DNA of 64,000 nt, from positions 124,001 through 188,000 of IMG/VR virus record IMGVR_UViG_3300046660_000716. One strand, 5' to 3'. The notes below the pieces were generated by a model. That model was given only the letters and a program-made list of their open reading frames with translations, made no database searches and was not told where the DNA came from. Each line of letters opens with the position of its first letter. Within the stretch, counting starts at the first letter, position 1. The translations under genes were made by a program, and so were the position numbers. The stretch comes from a virus. Of this stretch, positions 8,396 to 16,443 are shown in pieces.

Positions 8396-8689
8396 TCACT
8401 CGACGCCTATGTCCGGGTAGAGATCCTGCTCGCCCTCGACCACGCCGTCGGCGGCCAGCACCTGCGCCGCTTCGATGAGCGCGATACCCATGGCCCACTC
8501 GAACGGCGTGTGGCATGCCATCCAATCCTGCAGCGTCAGCTCGTGCCTGTCGTCGAAGTTCGGATCGAGCCATTTGTCGACGAGCTCCTCGGATGGATCC
8601 TCGCCCGGCTTGCACAGGGCCGTGAGCGCCTCCAGGAACCGCACGCGGAATGTCTTACGGACGGGCTCGACCCTCTTGGCGCGGCTCAC
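8396..8689 (-). CDS. Hypothetical protein, last gene of a four-gene operon
   Basis: Ninety-seven residues, basic at the N-terminus (MSRAKRVEPVRKTFRVRF) and acidic at the C-terminus (GVVEGEQDLYPDIGVE), with a helical middle (LQDWMACHTPFEWAMGIALIEAAQVL). The start overlaps the stop of the previous gene by ATGA. No family recognised. Confidence 0.55.
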   Translation of the reverse strand: MSRAKRVEPVRKTFRVRFLEALTALCKPGEDPSEELVDKWLDPNFDDRHELTLQDWMACHTPFEWAMGIALIEAAQVLAADGVVEGEQDLYPDIGVE

Positions 8690-9414
8690 ATCTTCACCAG
8701 CTCTTCCATCGGGCTGATGCTCTGGCGCTCGCCCGTCATGGTCTTGCGCACCGCGGTCTGCACGGCCAGCTGGATGTCCTCGAAGCCGATGCCGGTGAAG
8801 ACACTGTTCAGGCGCGGCAGATCCTTGAGTTTGACGATGATCATGTCGTCCTCCGTAGCCTTGCCCTGGTGCAGGGGGATGCGCAGCGGGATGCTCGTGT
8901 CCTTGCTCCAGCGGGCCATGTCGGAGATGACCGCCTCCATGACGGAGCGCGTGACGCCCGTCCCGGCGCCGTTCAGCTTGGCGCCGTCGATGAACAGGCT
9001 GGACATGTCGACGTAGGACACGCCCGTGATGCGCGCACCAGCCAGGATGCGGAACAGCCCGGACACATTGTCGGAGCTCTGCACCACGTTCACGTCCTCG
9101 ACCAGCACATCGCCGGCCTTGGAGGAGAACACGCGGAGCTTGTCGCCCTCGGAGTCCTCCTCTATCGACGTCTCGTTGTAGCGGACGCGTATGCGAGCCG
9201 GCAGGCGCAGGCCGAAGGTGCGCGGCTCCGAGCCCTCCTTCTCGTAGGCTCGGATGTCGACGAAGCAGAGCACGTCGACCACGCCGCCGAGGTCCTCGGC
9301 GAGCGGCGGCTCGGAGAAGTAGCTGTCCGAGATGAGGACGTCCACCCGGTCCCAGACGACGACGATGCTGTCGCCCTCCTCGGACGCGAAGGGCATGTTG
9401 GCGAGGGCGGCCAT
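8686..9414 (-). CDS. Hypothetical protein, probable virion component
   Basis: A 242-residue acidic protein without recognised motifs. It contains several beta-type runs (DSIVVVWDRVDVLISDSYF, GDVLVEDVNVVQSSDNVSG) and a C-terminal helical part (GFEDIQLAVQTAVRKTMTGE). It is translationally coupled to the downstream gene and separated by only 2 bases from the upstream one. The four genes 11260-8396 form one unit next to the tail genes, so a structural or assembly role is plausible but unproven. Confidence 0.55.
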   Translation of the reverse strand: MAALANMPFASEEGDSIVVVWDRVDVLISDSYFSEPPLAEDLGGVVDVLCFVDIRAYEKEGSEPRTFGLRLPARIRVRYNETSIEEDSEGDKLRVFSSKAGDVLVEDVNVVQSSDNVSGLFRILAGARITGVSYVDMSSLFIDGAKLNGAGTGVTRSVMEAVISDMARWSKDTSIPLRIPLHQGKATEDDMIIVKLKDLPRLNSVFTGIGFEDIQLAVQTAVRKTMTGERQSISPMEELVKM

Positions 9415-9416
9415 GA

Positions 9417-10451
9417 TCAGCTGGCCTCGTGCACGACGACGTCGTCGATGATCGCGGTGCCGTTGTTAGCCTGCGCCACGCGCACGACGTTGTCGTCCAG
9501 CAGGCGGAGCGTCTCCGCCTGCTTGTCGGTCAGCGCGCTGCGATCGATGGTCGGCTTCACGTAGCCGGCCAGCGCAGCCTCCTCCGCGAAGACGCGAGTG
9601 CCACCCAGCAGCGCCTTGTCGTTGAGCGCGGCCGTGCGCACGGGCATGCTGTCAAAGAGGGACACGCGGGGCGTGCGCTTGGCCAGCTCGGCCTCGTGGG
9701 CGACGCGCTCCTTGCGGTGGGCCTCGTACATGAAGCTCTGGATGGCGGCCAGGGCGGAGGCCACCAGCTCGACCTTCTCCTTGTCGTAGACCGATCCCTC
9801 GGGTAGCGACTGGAGGTAGCGGTCGGTGCCCGCGGCCGTGGTCAGGCGGCGAGTCGCCACGGACAGCGGCATGCCGTCCTCGATCAGGTTGCAGTTGGCG
9901 AAGTAATAGGCCAGGCGCAGGCGCAGCTCGTCGCGGTTGATGGTCGGGATCGCGGTGGCGAGATTCAGGGCGCCGTCGATGATGACCTGCGGGTCGACCA
10001 TCAGCCACTTGGCCTTGCGGAAGCGCTTGCGGGCCACGTTGATCAGCGGGATGGCACGGCCCGGGAACTTGAAGTCGCCGGCCTGGGGCTGGCGGTTGTT
10101 GCACACCGACAGGTCGATGACACCCGGGCGCACGGCATTCAGCTGCGCTTCCATGCGCTCGATCTGGCGCAGGCGGATCTCGGCCGCGCGGCCGGTCATC
10201 TGCGACAGCTGGACGCGCTGCTGGGCGACGGTGCGCACCATGTCGTCCACCATCGTGGCGGCCTTGGCGTTGAAGTCCTTGGCCTCGGCCTTGGACGTGT
10301 CGGCGAACACCTTCTGGTCGGCGGCTGTCAGGCCCAGGTTGTTCAGCGTGTCGGTGATCACTTCCTCGACTGTCGCGGTGGTCAGGCGGTCCTCCAGGCT
10401 CTCGTCCTGGTGGGCTTGGATCTCTTGGGCGGTGCTGGTGGCGTCGTTCAT
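9417..10451 (-). CDS. Hypothetical protein with helical N-terminus, probable virion component
   Basis: The preferred start is MNDATSTAQEI at 10451, which overlaps the upstream stop by ATGA; further in-frame sequence upstream is the previous gene read in another frame. The 344-residue product has a long helical, charged stretch at residues 20-105 (coiled-coil-like, QRVQLSQMTGRAAEIRLRQ) followed by a mixed domain with FPGRAIPLINVARKRF and a helical C-terminus. No enzyme motif. Gene order suggests a structural protein. Confidence 0.55.
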   Translation of the reverse strand: MNDATSTAQEIQAHQDESLEDRLTTATVEEVITDTLNNLGLTAADQKVFADTSKAEAKDFNAKAATMVDDMVRTVAQQRVQLSQMTGRAAEIRLRQIERMEAQLNAVRPGVIDLSVCNNRQPQAGDFKFPGRAIPLINVARKRFRKAKWLMVDPQVIIDGALNLATAIPTINRDELRLRLAYYFANCNLIEDGMPLSVATRRLTTAAGTDRYLQSLPEGSVYDKEKVELVASALAAIQSFMYEAHRKERVAHEAELAKRTPRVSLFDSMPVRTAALNDKALLGGTRVFAEEAALAGYVKPTIDRSALTDKQAETLRLLDDNVVRVAQANNGTAIIDDVVVHEAS

Positions 10452-11260
10452 TCTGCGGTTTCCGTTTGGTTGTCGGTTTTCTTGGGTGCGTCGTTCATCC
10501 AGCGGTCCTGGAGGTTCATGCTGGTGACGGACGCGTTCTCGTCGACCAGCGCCGGCTGGCAGTAGCGCTCGGCGAAGTCGTCGTTGTTCCACACGGACGA
10601 GATGCGGGACACGAGGGAGCCGGGCGTGGCTCCGAGCATCTGGGCGCTCTCGGCGAAGTTGAAGCCCCAGTTGCCCTCGCCGCGGAGGTCCTCGATGATC
10701 TGCGGGATGCTGACCCACACGACCACGTCGTCGAAGGAGACGAACACGCGCCGGGCCTCGGCCACGGTCTGGTTCTTCTTCTCGACGACCTTGCGGTAGC
10801 TCTCGGCAAAGCGCTTGCGGGCCGACACGACGACCTGCGCCAGGAGCTCGCGCCCCAGGGCCAGGCGGTCCACGACCATGAAGCGGTAGAGCTCGAGGAC
10901 GTCGTCGTAGTATGAGCCGGAGCTCGGATCGAGGCCGACCTGCGTCAGGTCGACGTCCCACTCGTCCTGGATGCGACCGACGACGCGGGAGAGGATGCTG
11001 CGGAGGCTCGAGTCCAGCGACGCAACGACCTCGGGGCGTCCCTCGTAGCGCTGGCGGAGCACCGCCGCCGAGTCGAGGATCGGCGCGAGGTAGTCCGTGC
11101 TGGTGAAGCCCGTCTTGCCGGTCGCGAGCTGGGCTTCCAGCGCCCCGACGATCAGGGTGGTCGGCAGACCGGCAACCACCGTCTCCGGGGTGTCGTCTGG
11201 TAGCAGACCGGCGCCGGGCAGGATGTCCGATGCGTCCGTGGAGATGGCGGTGTCTTCCAT
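10448..11260 (-). CDS. Hypothetical protein, first gene of a four-gene operon
   Basis: A 270-residue acidic protein (MEDTAISTDASDILPG at the start). Middle part is helical with a charged segment (ARKRFAESYRKVVEKKNQ) and a conserved-looking run (VFVSFDDVVVWVSIPQIIEDL). It heads a unit of four coupled genes that all lack recognised function. An AGAAACCC stretch precedes the ATG, a weak ribosome site. Confidence 0.5.
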   Translation of the reverse strand: MEDTAISTDASDILPGAGLLPDDTPETVVAGLPTTLIVGALEAQLATGKTGFTSTDYLAPILDSAAVLRQRYEGRPEVVASLDSSLRSILSRVVGRIQDEWDVDLTQVGLDPSSGSYYDDVLELYRFMVVDRLALGRELLAQVVVSARKRFAESYRKVVEKKNQTVAEARRVFVSFDDVVVWVSIPQIIEDLRGEGNWGFNFAESAQMLGATPGSLVSRISSVWNNDDFAERYCQPALVDENASVTSMNLQDRWMNDAPKKTDNQTETAE

Positions 11261-11381
11261 TTGGGTTTCTCTGGTGGTGATGGGTTAGGGACTATCGTGA
11301 CTGTTCCCGCAGCGAGCAGGACTGCCACGATGACCTGTTGGGAGCCACCGTGGTGAAAAAACGTTGATCGCTCAGGGGAGG

Positions 11382-11402
11382 GGAACCCCTTTAGGGGGTT
11401 CC
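11382..11402 (+). other. Perfect inverted repeat before a -10-like element
   Basis: GGAACCCC and GGGGTTCC flank a five-base loop, 20 bases before the TATAAT at 11423. It could be a terminator stem from the left, an operator covering the -35 region, or both. Confidence 0.4.
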
Positions 11403-11422
11403 ACCCCACCGCGCCGACAGCA

Positions 11423-11428
11423 TATAAT
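11423..11428 (+). promoter_or_regulatory. TATAAT -10-like hexamer
   Basis: A perfect TATAAT lies about 60 bases upstream of the 11489 gene. The region 16-18 bases further upstream is GC-rich and has only a poor -35 (TTCCAC). It is in a 228-base divergent gap between the minus-strand operon and the plus-strand block. Confidence 0.45.
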
Positions 11429-11488
11429 TTCTCTGACCACTCGGTCGAATCCCACCAACCACACAGAGTATCAGAAGGAGAGTACCAG

Positions 11489-11749
11489 ATGTTATCCATC
11501 GTCAAAGCACTGAAAGAACTGGCCAGCCCCAGCGCGAGCTTCTTCGAGGAGGACGTGTCCGTAGGCGGCGTGACGACCAAAATGGTCGTGCCCCGCGAGA
11601 CCGCCGAGAGCATCGAGCAGCGCCGCCAGGAGGCCATCGCGAAGATGGGCCGCAACTGGGTCGGCCACCCCGACTACATGCCGCAGTCCAAGCACTCCCA
11701 CTACCAGCACGAGTGGGCCGGCGCGCGCACCCTGCGCTACAACCACTAA
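11489..11749 (+). CDS. Small hypothetical protein, monocistronic
   Basis: Eighty-six residues with an AGAAGGAG site before the ATG. N-terminal helix (LSIVKALKELASP), then TTKMVVPRETAESIEQRRQEAIAKMG and a histidine/tyrosine-rich tail (GHPDYMPQSKHSHYQHEW). It has its own promoter-like element and its own strong terminator, which suggests separately regulated, possibly early, expression. No family recognised. Confidence 0.6.
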   Translation: MLSIVKALKELASPSASFFEEDVSVGGVTTKMVVPRETAESIEQRRQEAIAKMGRNWVGHPDYMPQSKHSHYQHEWAGARTLRYNH

Positions 11750-11756
11750 TTCCCCG

Positions 11757-11802
11757 ATGGATGCGATCACCCGGCGAGGGTGCCGCATCCATATTATTTT
11801 TT
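11757..11802 (+). terminator. Strong intrinsic terminator
   Basis: ATGGATGCG pairs with CGCATCCAT, with an inner CACCC/GGGTG stem, followed directly by ATTATTTTTT. This is a classical stem plus U-run on the plus strand, ending the 11489 unit. Confidence 0.85.
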
Positions 11803-11826
11803 CGTCGAAACTGAAAGAAAAACCCT

Positions 11827-12921
11827 ATGATCCAATCTAACACGAATCAGAATTCAGCTTTGGCGGCCCCGCTCGCCGCCCTGACGGATCACGAGAGCCG
11901 CACGTTCGGCAAGATGGCGCCCGGCGACGCCAAGGTGTTCGGCTCCTCGCTGCTGGGCGGGGACTTCGGCGACATCGACCTGGCCATCGCGTCCAACGAC
12001 ACGATGACCATGGCGTTCCTGCTGGCGACGGCGGCCTCCACGCGCATTCACCCCGTGCACATCCGCCAGACTTGCTACGAAGAACTCCAGGACTACATCT
12101 CGTGGCGCAACCTGTGCGCGACCTCGGACCTCCGGGGCGAGATGAAGATCAGCGCACTGTACATCGACAGCAAAACGCTGGTGTTCAACCCGAAGTCGAA
12201 GACTCTCTTCCCAGACTTTCACACCGTCATGCGCGCCGCGAAGAAGCTCGAGCAGCGCGGATACACCATGGGCACGGGCGAGCGCTGGCGCGCCGAGTGG
12301 CATCTGACCGGAGACCTGGAGGCGCTAGCATCCGTGTGCTACGCGGCGACCGGTCCTGCCCTAGCTAAGCGCATGTCCGACAACCGCGCCATCGTGGCCG
12401 GCGGCTTCCTCCGCGATGAGGCCCAGGGCGTCGCGCCGAAGGACATGGACATCTTCACCCACACCGAGCAGGAGTGGAACGCTATGTGCGAGGCCATGCT
12501 CGACCTCGGCTTCGAGGAAATTACGTTCGACATACCGCCTGGCAAGCGCGTGAATCTGCGGAAGTTCCGTGCAGCCAGCCCGCTGCACGGACACGAGTGT
12601 CTGGTCTACGACGTCATCAACTACGATTTCGTGAGCAGCAAGGAGCATATCGTCGAGACGTTCGATTTCCGGCACAACATGGTCTGGTGGGACCCGGCCT
12701 CCCACGAGGTCCGCGGCCCGACGGCGTCGTTCGGTGGCATCCAGGCGGCAATGGAGGACATTCGCCTGAAGCGCCTCGTCGTCGGTGACAACCTGTGGTA
12801 CCGCGCCGGGCTGGCGCGCGCCCTGATGCGCTGGCAGCGCTTCCGCCGCGAGGGCTACACCGCCGACGAGGCGAACGTCCGCAAGTACCAGGAATACGTC
12901 AAGCTCTTCCAGGGCAAGTGA
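11827..12921 (+). CDS. Nucleotidyltransferase-like protein with two NTase-type motifs
   Basis: A 364-residue protein with two sequence signatures of the DNA polymerase beta nucleotidyltransferase fold. At residues 39-51 GSSLLGGDFGDIDLA matches the GS...DxD motif with acidic residues D49 and D51. At 190-210 VAGGFLRDEAQGVAPKDMD resembles the GG-x-x-RD...KDxD signature of CCA-adding and poly(A) polymerase-type enzymes, with D206 and D208. A later CLVYDVINYDF could supply the third acidic residue. Such enzymes transfer NMP to RNA, protein or small molecules. Substrate unknown. It begins the plus-strand block after the terminator at 11757. Either domain may be inactive, as acid residues alone do not prove activity. 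Confidence 0.6.
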   Translation: MIQSNTNQNSALAAPLAALTDHESRTFGKMAPGDAKVFGSSLLGGDFGDIDLAIASNDTMTMAFLLATAASTRIHPVHIRQTCYEELQDYISWRNLCATSDLRGEMKISALYIDSKTLVFNPKSKTLFPDFHTVMRAAKKLEQRGYTMGTGERWRAEWHLTGDLEALASVCYAATGPALAKRMSDNRAIVAGGFLRDEAQGVAPKDMDIFTHTEQEWNAMCEAMLDLGFEEITFDIPPGKRVNLRKFRAASPLHGHECLVYDVINYDFVSSKEHIVETFDFRHNMVWWDPASHEVRGPTASFGGIQAAMEDIRLKRLVVGDNLWYRAGLARALMRWQRFRREGYTADEANVRKYQEYVKLFQGK

Positions 12922-12930
12922 CAGATCAGC

Positions 12931-12954
12931 CCCCTATCCCGCGAGGGGTAGGGG
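12931..12954 (+). terminator. Intergenic hairpin, CCCCTATCCC type
   Basis: A ten-base-pair stem with one G-U pair and a GCGA loop, 10 bases after the stop of the nucleotidyltransferase-like gene. No U-run; the following ribosome site begins 15 bases later. Confidence 0.55.
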
Positions 12955-12978
12955 CGAAGCAGCACAGAAAGGGAACCA

Positions 12979-13968
12979 ATGAAGTTTCACTCGGACAACA
13001 TCAAAGCCACGTCCGGCCAGCTGGCCGTGCACAACCTCAACTTCTTCACCCACGGCGATGGGATGACGCGGGAGGAATCTTTCCGCGAGGCCATGCGGCG
13101 TGCGGCGCTCCTAGCTGACGAGGCATACCAGCACTATGCGAAATTCCGGGAAAACCGCAGCCTGGCTCAGATGATCGACAACTATGGGCACCCGCTCCTG
13201 CTCATCGCCGTCCCGCGCATAGCATGCATGGGCGATCATGTGTACAAGCTGGAAGGCGGCATCATGCTGTGGAGCGAGCACCTGTTCCGCCAGGGTGCCA
13301 TCTTTTCGGTCGAGGGCAATGACATCAATTTCATCACGCCGGATCTGATCGAGCCGGCGACAACGGTTGAAGCCGACTTCAACCGCCTCGCATTTGACAC
13401 CTACAACCAGACACCGCTGATCGACGTGGACCGCGAGGTTCTGGAAGAGCTGGATGTGGCCGTCGACTTCGCCCAGCTGCAGAATCCACGGGACGATAGC
13501 TTGTACGACGGCGACGTCGACATGGTCCACTACCTGAGCGTCTACGCCCCGAATGCAGCGAGCGTCGCGCGGCGCAAGCGCGTCTACGCCATATCGAAGG
13601 GCGAGCCAAAAGATGACGAAGGCTTCGACACGACGTTCTTTGACTCGTTGATGGCAATCAACGATTGGAACAGTCTGACGCACTTCGACCACTTCCTCAT
13701 CGAGCTGACGGGGCCGAACGCCATCTTCTCGTACGTGGCGATTGAGTACATGTCGGGACACGTGCTCCCGGCTAAGCAGTTCACAGACCAGCAAGCGATG
13801 GGCACGCCCGGAATCACCTCCGACGGCAGCTTCATGTCCATGGCCAACGCATTCACGGCGCTATTCGACAATAGCAACGTCGAGCAACTGAACGTCACGG
13901 GTGGCCTGCAGCGCTGCCATCTCGACGAACTGCGCCGGGCCGCGGGCTTCTCCCGCAAGCTATCCTAA
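12979..13968 (+). CDS. Hypothetical protein, paralogue of the next gene
   Basis: A 329-residue protein with an AAAGGGA site upstream. It shares a clear scaffold with the 14014 product: MKFHSDNIKATSGQLAVHNL against MKRFSDNIIATAGPVPVQNL at the start; PRIACMGDHVYKLEGGIMLW against PRISPLGNGQYRIDGGLFFW; and FDTYNQTPLIDVDREVLEELDVA against the matching YDTYNASPL segment near the middle. The pair is a tandem duplication that has diverged. Beta-rich with no catalytic motif. A virion or host-surface role is possible, but the accessory context gives no decision. Confidence 0.6.
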   Translation: MKFHSDNIKATSGQLAVHNLNFFTHGDGMTREESFREAMRRAALLADEAYQHYAKFRENRSLAQMIDNYGHPLLLIAVPRIACMGDHVYKLEGGIMLWSEHLFRQGAIFSVEGNDINFITPDLIEPATTVEADFNRLAFDTYNQTPLIDVDREVLEELDVAVDFAQLQNPRDDSLYDGDVDMVHYLSVYAPNAASVARRKRVYAISKGEPKDDEGFDTTFFDSLMAINDWNSLTHFDHFLIELTGPNAIFSYVAIEYMSGHVLPAKQFTDQQAMGTPGITSDGSFMSMANAFTALFDNSNVEQLNVTGGLQRCHLDELRRAAGFSRKLS

Positions 13969-13973
13969 ACCGA

Positions 13974-13979
13974 TATCAT
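13974..13979 (+). promoter_or_regulatory. TATCAT -10-like hexamer
   Basis: TATCAT lies 35 bases before the ATG of the 14014 gene in the short gap between the two paralogues. Position and sequence match other such hexamers in the window, but no -35 can be seen. Confidence 0.3.
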
Positions 13980-14013
13980 ACAACCGCATCCACAACCAAC
14001 AAAGGAGATCCAC

Positions 14014-15057
14014 ATGAAACGCTTCTCGGACAACATCATCGCCACGGCCGGCCCTGTTCCGGTTCAGAACCTCAACGCCTTCGTCGCCGTCCCGGGCGAG
14101 AGCGATTACGCATCGTTCGCCCGCGCGATGTCGCGCGCTGCCACCGGCATTGGCCTCGCGCTCGCCGAGGAAACTCGCTACAGTAACGAGATCCACCAAG
14201 CATCCGTCGCCCTGCTCTCCGCACCGCGCATCTCGCCGCTGGGAAACGGCCAGTACCGCATCGACGGCGGCCTGTTCTTCTGGAACGGTATGCAGTTCGA
14301 CAAGGGCGCCGAATTCAGCGTGTCGCAAGCCAACGGCATGCAGATCTTGACCCCGGACCTGGTCCATCGCGCCGCGCTGGTACCGGCCGCATTCAACGAG
14401 ATGAAATACGATACCTATAACGCCAGCCCGCTCGATGAGATCGAAGACCAGGTGCTGTCCGAACTGGATGTCACCATCGACCGCGCGAAAGTGCAGGAGC
14501 TAACGGATCCGGAAGGCGATGGCGATTACATCGAATTCAGCATGGTCAAGTACATGAGCATCTACGCGCCGTCGCTGTCCTCGGCAACCGAAGGTCGCGC
14601 GATCGCTCTGGCGAGCAACGGCGGATCCTACGCCTCGTCCCAAAGCGAAGTTTCGAACCAGCAGCTTACGCACGATCCCGAGGACACGTCCTACCTCCAG
14701 CATCTCCTGGATGCGCGCATCCACTATGACGAGTTCATGGTGCAGTTCATCGACAAGGCAAATCCATTCGCGTACGTCACCATGGAAGTCGTCCGCGATG
14801 CCAAGGTGGATGTGATCGGCTCGGCGCCTGACGGCCTACCCGACGGCACTGGCGTGTTCACGACCGATGCGGGAAGCACGGACGGCACCGACACGAAGGT
14901 ATCGTTCTACGACGGCAACGCCGTGCTGTTTGCCGACAATGCCGTGCCGGTGACCCGTACGACCCACGGCCATACCTACACCGGCCCGGAAGTTGTCGAA
15001 GACTGGAAGGCCCGTGCCGCAACCCTGCAGCAGATCGCCGACGAGCTGAGCGCTTGA
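14014..15057 (+). CDS. Hypothetical protein, paralogue of the previous gene
   Basis: A 347-residue protein with an AAAGGAG site before the ATG. It aligns with the 12979 product through most of its first two-thirds. It differs in having a C-terminal extension rich in D, G and T (SAPDGLPDGTGVFTTDAGS) ending in HGHTYTGPEV and a short helix. The extension has the style of adhesive or fibre-tip sequences. Function not known. The pair is followed by three short genes in close coupling. Confidence 0.6.
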   Translation: MKRFSDNIIATAGPVPVQNLNAFVAVPGESDYASFARAMSRAATGIGLALAEETRYSNEIHQASVALLSAPRISPLGNGQYRIDGGLFFWNGMQFDKGAEFSVSQANGMQILTPDLVHRAALVPAAFNEMKYDTYNASPLDEIEDQVLSELDVTIDRAKVQELTDPEGDGDYIEFSMVKYMSIYAPSLSSATEGRAIALASNGGSYASSQSEVSNQQLTHDPEDTSYLQHLLDARIHYDEFMVQFIDKANPFAYVTMEVVRDAKVDVIGSAPDGLPDGTGVFTTDAGSTDGTDTKVSFYDGNAVLFADNAVPVTRTTHGHTYTGPEVVEDWKARAATLQQIADELSA

Positions 15058-15059
15058 CG

Positions 15060-15281
15060 ATGGGTGCCGGTCAAATGGCACTCTACAAGGACACCTTCGT
15101 GGCCAAGGGCAGCGAGCTCGAGGCTGCCATCGCGAAGGGTCCAGACGAGGCCAAGAAGGTTTACGACGAGACCACCAGGCGCTACGAGGCGCAGTACTCG
15201 CAGGCCGACCGCGACTGGTTCTGGACTCACCAGAAGGACGCGATCGCAACTTACAAACGAACGAAAGGTAGCGCACAATGA
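15060..15281 (+). CDS. Small hypothetical protein, charged and helical
   Basis: The reading from ATG 15060 gives 73 residues; a TTG six bases upstream and the ATG at 15075 (MALYKDTFVAKG) are alternatives, and none has a strong ribosome site. The sequence is strongly charged (ELEAAIAKGPDEAKKVYDE) and aromatic (DRDWFWTHQKD). Its stop overlaps the next start by ATGA. Confidence 0.5.
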   Translation: MGAGQMALYKDTFVAKGSELEAAIAKGPDEAKKVYDETTRRYEAQYSQADRDWFWTHQKDAIATYKRTKGSAQ

Positions 15282-15823
15282 GCAGCGACATGACCACCCA
15301 GGCAGACAACCTGAACCTGCAGGAGCTCCTGCGGAAGAAATTGTCCGACCAGATCAAGAGCGGCTTCGTCAACCTGATCCCGGACGAAGCGTTCGAGAAG
15401 ATGATCGGCGCAGCCATGGACGACTTCATGCACGGTCCGCGCAACAAGCGCTTCAAGATGACTACCGAGTGGCTGGAGGAGGACGATCCGCGCAACACGC
15501 TCGGCCGCACCGGAAACGTCCAGGTCGAGACCCCGTTCGTGGACCCGACCTACGACGTGATGCGCGATCCGAACACGCTGCCCGGCATGATCATGGCCGA
15601 GCTGCACGCCCTGGCGAAGGCCGACCTGATCAAGACGATCAGCCAGGACCCGATCTTCCAGCAGAAGTACGTCGACGGCCAGTACGTGACCGACGCGCTG
15701 AAGGGCATCGTGACCGACAACCCTGGTCCGTTCATGGAGGCGCTGGTCGGCGGCATCATCTCGCGCTCCATGATGAACTTCATGAATGAGATGCGCAACA
15801 GCAGCGGTCGCCTCTATGGATAA
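15278..15823 (+). CDS. Hypothetical protein
   Basis: A 181-residue mostly helical protein. The first 50 residues form an amphipathic region (LQELLRKKLSDQIKSGFVNL), the centre is acidic (EWLEEDDPRNTLGRTGN) and the end is helical and methionine-rich (GGIISRSMMNFMNEMRN). It is coupled to both neighbours by overlaps of 4 and 8 bases. No family recognised. Confidence 0.55.
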   Translation: MSSDMTTQADNLNLQELLRKKLSDQIKSGFVNLIPDEAFEKMIGAAMDDFMHGPRNKRFKMTTEWLEEDDPRNTLGRTGNVQVETPFVDPTYDVMRDPNTLPGMIMAELHALAKADLIKTISQDPIFQQKYVDGQYVTDALKGIVTDNPGPFMEALVGGIISRSMMNFMNEMRNSSGRLYG

Positions 15824-16235
15824 GCCGCTCAAGCTTGAGCGCGGTCTGCGGCCGGCCAAACCCATCGCCGGTCAGATGGCCCGCATAGACGGCGTGATGT
15901 CCTACTACTCGCTCACGGGCGAGTGGGTGCCGTTCCCGACCTACGAGTGGCATCCGTCGGATGCCATTCCGCCTGGCATGGACGAGAACGGCGGCGGAAG
16001 GTCCTCCGAGCTGCTGCTCGAGCTGAGCGACGGTGTGATTCGCCGTGGAACGGTTCACTTCCACCGCGGCAGCGTTCACAGCTGGTTCATTGTCGTCGGC
16101 GGGCACTCGTACCACATCGGATGCGATGTCGCGAACGGCGCCACGGTGAAGCGCTGGCGTCAGGTGCCGGAACCGCGCGACCTCGCCGCCATCCTCGACA
16201 TCCACGCCCAGTGGATGAACCAACAAGCAACCTAA
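15816..16235 (+). CDS. Hypothetical beta-rich protein
   Basis: The 139-residue reading begins MDKPLKLERGLRPA at the ATG that overlaps the previous stop by eight bases. The middle is beta-rich with alternating residues (GTVHFHRGSVHSWFIVVGGH) and the C-terminus is helical. No motif recognised. Confidence 0.55.
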   Translation: MDKPLKLERGLRPAKPIAGQMARIDGVMSYYSLTGEWVPFPTYEWHPSDAIPPGMDENGGGRSSELLLELSDGVIRRGTVHFHRGSVHSWFIVVGGHSYHIGCDVANGATVKRWRQVPEPRDLAAILDIHAQWMNQQAT

Positions 16236-16246
16236 CAGGAAACGAC

Positions 16247-16432
16247 ATGAATAACACCAACACCGACACCGCGCAAGCAGCGGAGGTCAAGACCGATGGT
16301 GCCGCCGACGATCCAAAGGCCCATCAGTACACCCCGGCGCAGCTCGAGATTATCGAGGGGCAACGCCGCTACCACGAGGCATGCCGCCACGCGCGACAGT
16401 TCAACTACGCCTCCCCACAACACTATTTCTGA
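16247..16432 (+). CDS. Small hypothetical protein
   Basis: Sixty-one residues with a CAGGAAA site. The first half is low-complexity and polar (MNNTNTDTAQAAEVK), the second half helical and basic (QLEIIEGQRRYHEACRHARQ). It sits 12 bases after one gene and 11 before the radical-SAM gene, so spacing supports a true small gene. Confidence 0.45.
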   Translation: MNNTNTDTAQAAEVKTDGAADDPKAHQYTPAQLEIIEGQRRYHEACRHARQFNYASPQHYF

Positions 16433-16443
16433 GGTGCCCAGCC

